From Sipunculus nudus (lineage: Eukaryota; Annelida; Sipuncula; Golfingiida; Sipunculidae), in the NCBI GenBank assembly GCA_026874595.1, contig CM049308.1, positions 22,419,867-22,483,866 on the forward strand: a stretch of DNA of 64,000 bases, in the 5' to 3' direction. The notes beneath the pieces are model-generated. The model was not told the DNA's origin. It saw only the letters and a list, made by a program, of their open reading frames with translations, and made no database searches. Below, in pieces: positions 1-11,800 of the stretch. Numbering within the stretch: position 1 is the stretch's first letter; every line of letters begins with the position of its first letter. Both the position numbers and the translations under genes were made by a program.

Positions 1-1170
1 TAAAAGGAGGTTGACTGTCTATCATGTACCTAAAAGGAGGTAAACTGTCTATCAAGTACCTAAAAGGAGGTAAACTGTCTTTAATGTACCTAAACGGAGG
101 TAAACTGTCTATCAAGTACCTAAAAGGAGGTAAACTGTCTATAATGTACCTAAAAGGAGGTAAACTGTCTATAATGTACCTAAAAGGAGGTAAACTGTCT
201 ATAATGTACCTAAAAGGAGGTAAACTGTCTATAATGTACCTAAAAGGAGGTAAACTGTCTATCAAGTACCTAAAAGGAGGTATACTGTCTATCAAGTACC
301 TAAAAGGAGGTATACTGTCTATAATGTACCTAAAAGGAGGTAAACTGTCTATAATGTACCTAAAAGGAGGTAAACTGTCTATCAAGTACCTAAAAGGAGG
401 TAAACTGTCTATCAAGTACCTAAAAGGAGGTAAACTGTCTATCAAGTACCTAAAAGGAGGTAAACTGTCTATCAAGTACCTAAAAGGAGGTATACTGTCT
501 ATCAAGTACCTAAAAGGAGGTAAACTGTCTATCAAGTACCTAAAAGGAGGTAAACTGTCTATCAAGTACCTAAAAGGAGGTATACTGTCTATCAAGTACC
601 TAAAAGGAGGTAAACTGTCTATAATGTACCTAAAAGGAGGTAAACTGTCTATAATGTACCTAAAAGGAGGTAAACTGTCTATCAAGTACCTAAAAGGAGG
701 TATACTGTCTATCAAGTACCTAAAAGGAGGTATACTGTCTATCAAGTACCTAAAAGGAGGTAAACTGTCAATCAAGTACCTAAAAGGAGGTTGACTGTCT
801 ATCATGTACCTAAAAGGAGGTAAACTGTCTATCAAGTACCTAAAAGGAGGTAAACTGTCTTTAATGTACCTAAACGGAGGTAAACTGTCAATCAAGTACC
901 TAAAAGGAGGTAAACTGTCTATCAAGTACCTAAAAGGAGGTAAACTGTCTATCAAGTACCTAAAAGGAGGTAAACTGTCTATTATGTACCTAAAAGGAGG
1001 TAAACTGTCTATAATGTACCTAAAAGGAGGTAAACTGTCTATAATGTACCTAAAAGGAGGTAAACTGTCTATAATGTACCTTAAAGGAGGTAAACTGTCT
1101 ATAATGTACCTAAAAGGAGGTAAACTGTCTATAATGTACCTAAAAGGAGGTAAACTGTCTATAAAGTTGA
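1..1170. repeat. 30-bp satellite with 780-bp higher-order period
   Basis: About 39 head-to-tail copies of a 30-bp unit with the core taaaaggaggtaaactgtct followed by atcaagtacc or ataatgtacc. Marker variants (ggttgactg, tttaatg, taaacgg) sit at 1-120 and recur in the same order at 781-900, so 26 units form a 780-bp higher-order repeat. The array is cut by the window start. Because 30 is divisible by 3 and the unit has no stop in one frame, it translates as a decapeptide YLKGGKLSI(K/M). It has no gene context and I treat it as non-coding satellite. Confidence 0.95.
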
Positions 1171-1454
1171 GGCTGCTGCTTGCATCTGTTTGGGATACAA
1201 TATGTCTGGGTAGTTCCGAAATTAGGAAAATATGTTCATTTTATTTAACAGGGTGTACTTAATTACCAAAAACAAGGGATAAGATAGGATTATGTTGTTC
1301 AAATAATGAGGTGAAAGTGTTCCAATAATGTGGTGAAATAAGTGTTTACAATACTATTATGGACATAATAGATGTAAAATTGGTTCACCTTGTGGAAAGA
1401 ATGGAGTATAGAAGATCTTAATTTAAAAAACATTGGCAAGATGAAGAATTAAAT

Positions 1455-1960
1455 GAATATACCTTTTATACGCCTGTCATATGATGGGAGTATTATGGCA
1501 TACCCACCATCCATCCGTCTGTTAACTTTTAGTGTCACCACAATAACTCACTGCGGCTTTGATGGATATTCAGAAAACTCAACATCACTACTAACCAACA
1601 GATTATCTCACCTGAGTTCGATTATGGGCAACATACACATATTTAATAAGGTCACGGGTCACTAGGCTACTTTGTGATGTCCCTGCAATAACTTTAAGGA
1701 AGAATATGAAGATTTTGATAAACTTTTCAGAAATGTTAATCAATAAAATGTCTTATCTAAGTTTGATTTCCAGCTAAATCCATGCATATTTAATAAGGTC
1801 AGAGGTCACTGCACTAGGCACCTTGGTGACTAACCTAAAATCCTATGGATTTTCATGAAACTCATTATACACATTTACAAATAGAGTTTCTCACCTGATT
1901 TACCTTCTCATAAAAATTCATGCATATTTAATGAGGTCAAGGGTCACCAGATACACAACG
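1455..1960 (+). repeat. Interspersed repeat, family R1 (ggtcagaggtcac type)
   Basis: The sequence runs from a head containing cgcctgtcatatgatggga and gttaacttttagtgtc into degenerate units of about 160 bp marked by catatttaataaggtcagaggtcac. The same head and units recur at 34080-34720, and the units alone at 8925-9240. This is a dispersed repeat lying upstream of the first visible ERLEC1 exon. I see no coding exon in 1171-2151. Confidence 0.75.
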
Positions 1961-2151
1961 TATGTATTATGCCCATTGCTGTGCTCCTATTTTCCATTGA
2001 AATAACAAATGTTTTTTCCATAAAAAGGTTTAAAGTTTCTTTTGCAAAATGCAAGACATATTCAGCACCATGTTATGCCATCTACAGGCAGTGCTCTGAA
2101 CTATATAAAATCAATGAAGTATTATATAGTGTCATTTCTTTTTGATAACAG

Positions 2152-2578
2152 TCTAAAATTAAGGTGGATGGTGTCAGCATGCCTTATTATGAAGTCGTCT
2201 TTACGGGCGGAACCCCATGTGACCTCACCGGGCAGAAGAGAAAGACAACAATCCGCTACGTTTGTCACGATAACGGGCGGGGAGAGCTGTATGAGATCAA
2301 GGAGACTGTGACCTGTGAATATGATGCCATCGTGCTCTCGTCTGAACTTTGTCATCATCCTGATTTCAGGTACCACATGCTGTCTGATTGTTTAGCCATA
2401 ATGAAGCTTTATAGGTTACCTTTTATTCGAATGATAGTAATAATAATAACAACAATAATAATAATCATAATAATTATTATAATGACAGTAACAATAATAA
2501 AAATAGTAATAATAATAATTATTATAATAAAAATATAAATAATCTAACAAAAATGATAGTAGGATACTTTAATATTGG

Positions 2579-2634
<56 letters not shown>

Positions 2635-2861
2635 CACATAACATGAATTCAATACATCGCGGTGATAGTGCTCTACCATATGGGAGTGTTTATAAATAAT
2701 TAATATACGGTTAGTTTGATTTCACTAGTTTGTGCGGTCAGTTTGTACCCAAAGAGTCAGCCGGCTTGACTGCTGCTCTCACGAAACAGATCTGTCGCAC
2801 AAACTGATGAAGTCAAACTAACTGTACATTAATAATTGATTAATTATATATATATAAATAT

Positions 2862-2910
<49 letters not shown>

Positions 2911-5900
2911 AATATATAATGCATTGTTATGAATGCATTTAATAAATGATTTATAATGAATATTGAGATCACAAATTTCTATTATAATTTGCAAACTGAA
3001 CAAACTGAATAGACATTTCATTCATAGATTCCAGGATGGTGACATCTTCACTTGTTATGTGAGTTAAGTGAGGTAAATTCCTAAAACCAGTCCATTTAAA
3101 TGGCCTTTATAGACAGGAATAATAATTTTTAGCTCAGCTGACTATAAGTCATCTGAGCTATAGTCGTGGTCCATTGTCCGTCGTCCGTCCATCTGTCCGT
3201 CCGTCCGTCCATAGATGTGGCACGTTTTGAAAATATAAGACCTAGGAATCCAAAATTCGGCATAATGTTAGATGTCCCCAAGATCTCCTACCAAGCCGAA
3301 AAACTGGGTCTTTGCAATTTTGTTCCTTTGAGAAATTAATGAAAATCTTCCTCAATTTTTTACTAAAAACCTATTTTCACACTTCAGGACTGCCTAATAT
3401 CAAAACCACTCATTTGTTTTTCCTCATATTTACCATAAATAATCCCCTATATAGTTCCTATGTACATGCCAGAAATTAGGTCTGTATTATATAATTTAAA
3501 AAAGTTATGGGCCCAAACATAATGAATTTTGTAAATAATCAGGAAAGAAATTTGATCACTTAAAACAAAAACTTGTTAAAGCTAAGCACTTTTTTTTCCA
3601 AAAATTAAATTGTCTACCCAAAATTAGATCAAAATCTTTTAAATTTTTTAAAATATTAGCAAAAATAAAATATTGGTACCTTAAATTTTGCCCAGTTTTG
3701 ACCATGGCATGTTTTTTTTCCTGTAACTGCTGTGGATTTAATTTTCAAAGCATGTTTTTGTTAGCATTTCAACTGATAACACCAAAAATTTGAAACCAGT
3801 TGATCAAAAACTGTAGATTTTATTCAAGTTTGCAAGCACCATGTCACATATTGTTTATATCAAGCTAGTGTTATGCAGTTTGCTAGAGCTCAGCTCCCGA
3901 GCTTCAGATCTAAGTTCCTTAAATTTGGCATACAGTTAGATGTCTCCCAAATCCCCTATCATGCCAAGAATTTGGTCACTAGGACTTAATTCCTTTGATA
4001 TATTAATGAAAATCTTCATTTTTCCTTTAAATCCCATTGTTACACTTTAAGACTGCCTAATATCAAAACCACAGATCTGACTTTGATCATATATAATATA
4101 CATATTTTTCCATACATTCGCTATGCACATGCCAGAAATGACGTCAGTATTGGGTAATTGTTTTAAGTTATGGGCCCAAACATAATGCACTTTTTAAAAA
4201 ATCAAGAAATATATTTACTCACCTAAGATGAGAATTGCTAAAGCTAGAGACTCTTTTTTTCAGGAATATAACTTTATTTAATTAAGATTCAATTGTTTAC
4301 CCAAAATTAGATCTGAATTATGCAAATTTTTCAAGTAATTAGCATAAATAAAAAATCAGTACCTTAAATTTTGTCCAACTTTGGCAATGGCACGTTTTTT
4401 TCCTGTAAGCACTGTTGATTTAATTTTCACAGCACATATACATAAAGATTTAATCTTTTAAAATCTGAAATTTCAAGGGAATTGATTGAAAAGAGTAGCT
4501 TTTATTCTAGTTTCTTTTATACACCATGTCAAGTGTTGTTTACATCTATCCCACCTAGTAGTACAGCCTCCACTTGTATTATGTAACCCACCCCAGGCAG
4601 CTTGCCTTGGCCCAGCTTGGCCACTACTAGCAGGCTTCCCCTCTGCCCTGCACACCCCCCCCCCCCCCCCAGATGGTGCATTAACTAGATGAATGTTATA
4701 ATTTTCTGTATTTCATTTTGGCTATGCAATGCTACATTTTAGATTTTGTATTTACCACCAGGGTTACAGTGATTAAAGTGCACATTTAATTGTGTCCAAA
4801 AAATGGTGTATTGCTATGAAAGTGTGGATGTTCATCAGATAAGCTTAGATTGTAATTAGCATAATGATATTGTTTGTCCCTCATTCAACCAACAGTGTGT
4901 ATACTTTATTTGAAAAGATGTTTTTATTTTACCAAATTTACTGAATCTTTTATTTTATTTCTGTGAATAAGATTAAGCATGTACTGAAAACTCCAATGTG
5001 CAAAACTTTTTAATAGTGTTTCAAGGAATAATCTTGTAGATGCCATGTTGTGGCATTATTTTCTTTCAAATTCAGTTTAAACATTTGTGATTTAAAAATA
5101 ATAAAAATATATGTGTATGCATTATATGACCCAATATGAGCTACACTCTGGATATGCAACTTAGAATTCTAATATTTTAACTTATATTTTCAGTGTTTTT
5201 TAATACAAATTTATAAAACTTGTAAATAAAAAAAATTAATCAGATAAAAACTATTTTAATGGAAAACTGGATATGCTTAAATAATAGGCTTATATATAAA
5301 CTTAAATGCATTATTCCCTTGAAAGTGAAATAAAGGTATTAGTCCATTCTGTCCACTGGCCTGTCCATCTGTAAATTTTTCATATGCATCACAGTATCTC
5401 AAAACTTTTACTGTTTTTCTTCATGACAGTCTTGTCAGAGTATTAGTTTGCAATCATATATTTAGAACTTTACTATAACCAAGTAGGAGGGCCTCTTTCC
5501 TCTTAGCTTCTCGTATGCTTATATAAATGAAAAACATTAAAATAGAATATTTTGCATTTGCAAAAATTTCAAACTTAAGCTGAGCGCCGTGACCCATAGG
5601 TCCCTTGTTTTGTGATCTCTGCTGTAATTTCAGAGAGAAGAAAGACCCAGTGAACCAGATCCAGTGCCATCCATTGGAGGGTGCACCTAAACGACCCACC
5701 AGCCTTGACCTTCTGGAGTTGGAAAACACAGAGGGAGGTTATCGTCGAAACCAGGTATAAGCTTGGAACATCATCATAGTATTAACATCAGTTACTTCAA
5801 AGATGGGCAAACTATGGCCTGCTGGCCACATGTGGCATCCTAGTCTTAATTTTTGCGACCAGGGAACGTTCTTGCATCGAGATACAAAGTTATGCTGTCC

Positions 5901-8788
5901 CTGATAGTGTTGCACAGAATAGTCATTTAAGAAGACCATTTTGAGAATTCTTTTTCATGTTAAAAAAAAAACAAACAGTGGACTATTTGTTGAATAATAA
6001 ATCAGCTGTTTTGTTGTTCTAACATTCAGTTAGACCAAGTGGAATCTTGAGGATAAATGCATACAAATGCAGCTTTTTGGATGTTTTATGTGGCCTGCTG
6101 GGAGAAAAGTTTGCCCACCTCTGAGTTATAACATATTAGCAGGACTGAAAGGTAAATTAATACCTGTTTTGCATTAGTTCCTTTTTAAGTTTTAGTGGTT
6201 TAATTTTGAAGTCATTACCACAAACTTGTGCCTGTGATACAGTGATTTTAATTTCATTGTTTTAGCCTAAAAAAATCAAAGTTTTCAGTAAAATTCAAGT
6301 TTACTTTTTCTGTTGTATCACAAATACAGAACCATATATCACAAGAGTCAGGAATGATGATAATAACGATCAGACTAAGAAGTGGATACGCATGAAAGAC
6401 TCAAATCAGAAAATTTAACCCTTCATATTTGGAGCCAACTGCGGTGTAACATGACAAATGACTGTATATTTAAGGCTGCACAATGTAAACAAATATCTTT
6501 GAACAAACAACACACTAGCTGACAGGTTAAGCCTTTACCTAATAGTTTATAAGCTTTAAGGAGAGGTATTCATACTTTATCAAGTAGTTTAAGTGGTTCA
6601 TTGGTTATTCTTCATTTTGTTGTAGGTGTTAATTTGCTTGTTTACAGTCGCTAATGTATGGATAAGTAGTTTGACTTGTAGGTTTGCAGAAAGTTTAGTG
6701 TTTATAGACCATAAGTTATGGTGAAATATTCCAGAGCCCTTGGTAAAATGCTTGGCCTTATTGAACAAAAAAAAAATGATATGTTGTCAGTGCATATCTG
6801 TATGTGTAAGTTCCTCTATTTAAAGTGAAGACTGGTACTATAGTACTGTATTTAAAATGGATCCTATTGCAAAGTTAATATTCTAATTATGTATGTTTTA
6901 TAGCTTGATCTTCTTGTATAAAATAAATTTAAATCCTCCGCCCTCTGCCCCCCCCCCTTGCCAAATTAAGGGGATGCTTAAAGGGGTTAATGAGTGCAAG
7001 GAGGGGAAGCTTGTAGGAGTTGATAAATTGATTTCTGTATCAATATTTTTGTCCTGATTTTTTTGTGGGACACTTTTTTTAGGTCCCCCAAGTTTGAAAC
7101 CATCAAACCGTAAACCTACCTGTGATTATACAAGACCCTAAATTTCCAGATCTGCCCATTGGTCAAGGTAATAGTGACAGGTGACGGCCTATTTCCTAAT
7201 ATGACTGGTTTGTTGGTTACAGGAGAAGCACCCTTGGATCTGTCCACTGCAGAGATCTAATAATTCTGTTCTTTTTGTCAGTAAATCTCAATATTCAAAG
7301 TTTCGGATTGAGACACAGATCAGAGAGTGCCTCACCTTTTGTTGCACTACATTAAGGAGACCTATTCATGTACCATGGATATGATAAATATACATGAAAT
7401 ATAGTGTTTCCTCCTTGAAATATTATGGTATCTGCCAAAATTTAGTTCTAAAATCATTTACTTACTCCTGTGCACAAGCAAGTGGTTATAAGCTTAACCC
7501 AAGCACAATCAGTAGCACAAAATAAACATAGCAAGCATGTGACCTAATGGCCATACCATGCAACTTCCCAATCAAGTTGTTTTAAGCTGCCAACTGGTTT
7601 CTTGTTTTGGAGTTGTCACCCATGTGCAAGATCTGAACTCTGGTCCTGTAGTCTTTTTATAGTAGACAGACACAGGTGGACTGTGATTACTCCCACACAA
7701 AACCAGAACAACATGTAAAACTGGTAAGCTGGAGAAAGTAACTCTGTGTGATGGGAAAGTTTTGCTGGGGAGCTGGGGAAACTTTTGTATTTGGCCACAA
7801 TGAACTAATAACGTGAGATAATACATATTATTGCAAATGTTTATGTACCATTAAGCAATCTGAAATTTCTGCAAGCCGTACATGGTCAAGTCTGAAGTAT
7901 TGCTAGCTCCTGGTTGCGGTTTGTTTGTTTAATGTTGTTATAACCTTCATAGGATGTGGATGAGTCTAACATCATAAAAAATAATGTGGATGAAGGCAAA
8001 GATGATGATGATGATGATGATGATACTGAAGAGGATGAGGTATGCATAGATTTTCAGGAATGTGGACACTGTGATTTGGTGTTTGGTACTGTAGTGTCCC
8101 TAATACTTCAAACACCTTTGTCGCTCAGCTGACTGTAACTGGTGTAAGTCACCTGAGCTATAGCTGTTGCCCTTTTTCTGTCATCTGGCCAGTTGCCTTG
8201 ATGATTGTTAATAAGGCGCAAATCAAAACTGTAATTGTTTCAGACCTGAAATTTTGCATACAGGTAGATGGAGAAAATAATATAACTACACCTGACACTT
8301 GGTCACTGTGACCTCATTCCAGTAAATTAAAAAAAACCCCCTAAATTCTTATCCTTTTTTTTTATGCCGAGATTTTATAAATTTAATAGTTGTTAGGCAT
8401 ATTCAGCAGAGCACCATGACCCATGGGTCCCTTGCTGATAGCTTTAAACTTATTGTCAAACAAAGATTTTTTAAATAATTTTTTTCTGGCTTTTTATTAA
8501 AACTGAACGGAAAACAGAGAAATTCATTTTGATGCCTGGGTAAAAATAAAAATAATTTGTTCACAATTGTATAGCTAAATTGTTGGTTCATGGAATATGT
8601 GTCTTAAGGTTTAATCTTTGTTTGATATGAATATAAACCCAAGTTTGATTAACACAGGATTTTGTGCATGATATTAGAATGTATTCAGAGTGGGGAAATA
8701 ATGTGTCATGATGGACCATATTGTGTTCTCAATATTGGGCTAGTGTGGTTGTACCTGTGGTAGCAATTCCTTCACAATCCTCATGTTC

Positions 8789-8880
<92 letters not shown>

Positions 8881-11800
8881 GTATATAAATATATGATCTG
8901 GTTTTACTTTTTATATAGGGCTTCAGTGGATTCACGACACTTGCTATAACTACTTATGAACAGATTAATTTGTCTTAGTTCATTTATTGGCGAAATCCAC
9001 ACAGCTTTAATGAGGTCAGAGGTCACCAGGTGTTGCTGCTTGAACTTACTAAGAATATTATGGATTTTGATGAAAGTCAACAGATAAATCAACCAATATA
9101 ATATCTCACCTAAGTTTGATTCCAGCAGAAATCATGCATATTTAACTAGGTCAGAGGTTCTATAACAGACAACAGGCAGATTATGCAATCTTGCATTGCC
9201 CTTGTTCACTTTGAGATTTATACTGAAGAACTGATAACAGATAAATTAATATGTGCTGTATGAATGTGAACTAGATTCCATCAGGAGCTGGTACACTATC
9301 ATTATATATTCTCTTTTTCTGTATTTCTTGCAGCCAAAAAGAAAGACACCAGGAACAGAACACAAGAAGGAGCCAGCCTACGTGGACAAATTTCAGAGGC
9401 CAGAGGTCATTGGGAAGGCTGCTGACAAACAGTTGCTGCGTGACTTTTTAGCAGGCACTTACTGTATAAGAGGGGTAAGTCACTGCTGTTGGGCTGGGGT
9501 GATAAATTACTGTATTGAATTGTGCAAGAGGACCTGTATGATTATTGGTGGCTTTGACAGAAACAGTCTTCATAAAATATTCCAAAAGAGGATATATTAT
9601 ATATTGTTCTATGTCTGTGTAACATACAAAATGTTTGCTATAAGTCTTTAAAGAGTCTGTCAAAATAAAGTGATTAGCTTAATATTTGCAGGATAAAATA
9701 TTTGCAATTTTCACCGTTTCATTTTTTTGGGAGGGTTTTGTTCTGCAGTCATACCGTACAAGATTCTCCAGTTTACGTCGCCAGGGCTTGTATAAGGTAA
9801 AGACTGAAATAAGATTAATGAAAGCATGGTATCTCATTGTGCATCCAACCAGTGGCAGCGGAGTGTCACAGGTTTAAAACTTGGAGTTGGATACACAATG
9901 CGATACACAGCTCTCATTAGTCTGATTAGAATTCTTTGCCAGCCCTGGTGGAGAAATTCCAAAACACTTGCTATATACAAAGCAACAGTTAAAGCGAAGG
10001 AGATCTGGAAAGACTGCAGTGAAGATAAGTAACAGCTGGTATGAGGGTCCAGTCTGTGTGGGGATCGGTACCTGCTACGTTATACACATTGGATACATTC
10101 TTGTTGGAAGAATTCCTGTTTATGAGCCCATAAAAGCCTGTAATCAGGATGTTTCATTTTTTGGGGCTGACTGACTCCGACTGGAACAAAGTTGATACCC
10201 AACATTTGAAAGTGAAGGAATGAGATGACTTGTTTAAAGTCTAAACACCTGAAGTGTTTAAAGCTAAAAAAAGCTAAACACCTGAAGCGTTTAAAGCTAA
10301 ACACCTGAAGCGTTTAAAGCTAGACACCTGAAGTGTTTACATCTAAACACCTGAAGCGTTTAAAGATAAACACCTGAAGCGTTTAAAGATAAACACCTGA
10401 AGTGTTTACAGCTAAACACCTGAAGCATTTACAGTTAAACACTTGAAGTGTTTAAAGCTAAACACCTGAAGCCTTTACAGCTAAACACCTGAAGAGTTTA
10501 CAGTTAAACACTTGAAGTGTTTAAAGCTAAACACCTGAAGCATTTAAAGATAAACACCTGAAGCGTTTACAGCTAAACACCTGAAGCGTTTAAAGCTAAA
10601 CACCTGAAGTGTTTACAGCTAAACACATAAAGTGTTTAAATGCTAAATGCATGTGGTTGTTTGAAGTGTTTAAAGCTAAACACCTGAAGTGTTTACAGCT
10701 AAACACCTGAAGTGTTTAAAGCTAAACATCTGAAGTGTTTACAGCTAAACACCTGAAGCACTTACAGTTAAACACCTGAAGCATTTACAGCTAAACACCT
10801 GAAGCGTTTACAGTTAAACACCTGAAGTGTTTACAGCTAAACACCTGAAGTGTTTACAGCTAAACACATAATGTGTTTAAATGCTAAATGCATGTAGTTT
10901 GAAGTGTTTAAAGTCCAAACACATTTGCTGTTTAAATGATTAACACTTTGGATGTTTGAAGTGTTTAGAACATAAAGTGTTCAAAAGCTAAACACATGGG
11001 ATGTTTGAAGTGTTTAGATGCTTAACACCTGAACATATAAAAAAGCTTAACACATTGAATGTTTACTATGTTTAAAAGATAACCACATGAACTTTTTAAA
11101 TGCTATACACATGAAGTGTTAAATTTTGATGTATGAATTTAAGAAAAAAATGTAGAAAAAAAAATTTACTCCCATTATCACATTTTTATTTATCTCTGGC
11201 ATAGAGTTTCACTGAATTTGCATCATGTCATGGTAAATTGCAGTTAGAAAAAAAATTGTCACTCAAATATATAGTCAATCCTTGTGAGCAATGATTTTTT
11301 ACTCCATGTAGGAAAATTCATCATAAGGAGTACTTTTTTCTCCATAAAAACGGGAAGAAATATTGGTATATTTATCACACTCTTTTTTTAATTATATCAA
11401 AATATTAGAATTGATTTAGATTTAAATATGTGTCTTGTTTACTATGTGTCTAGGGAACTGGATGGTGGAAGCATGAGTTCTGTTATGGCCAACATGTACA
11501 GCAATACCACGTGGTAAGTCAGGGTCAAAATTAGCATCAGGGTCAAGCAATAATCTTTTGCAAAAGTATAGATTTTGTATGAAGTGTGGTCATTTGTTTA
11601 AATGTCTTTTACCACTCTCTTGAGGATTGTATGAGTGTATATATATGTGTATAATATGTTTTGTTTTTATGAGATTGTACAATGTTTATATGATAATTAT
11701 TAATATTAAATTATATATGCTTTATAATAAATAATCAGAACATCGAGTATCATTTGTATCCAGTTCATGGTCATGCAGAGAGATTGGATCAGAGGCAGGA

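Noticed and set aside
1-1170. CRISPR-like array
   Set aside because: There are no variable spacers; the units are contiguous 30-bp satellite repeats in eukaryotic DNA.
24-1262. Two long open frames of YLKGGKLSI repeats as a repetitive structural protein
   Set aside because: They are a by-product of a 30-bp satellite with no splice, promoter or signal-peptide context, and stops come from array variants only.
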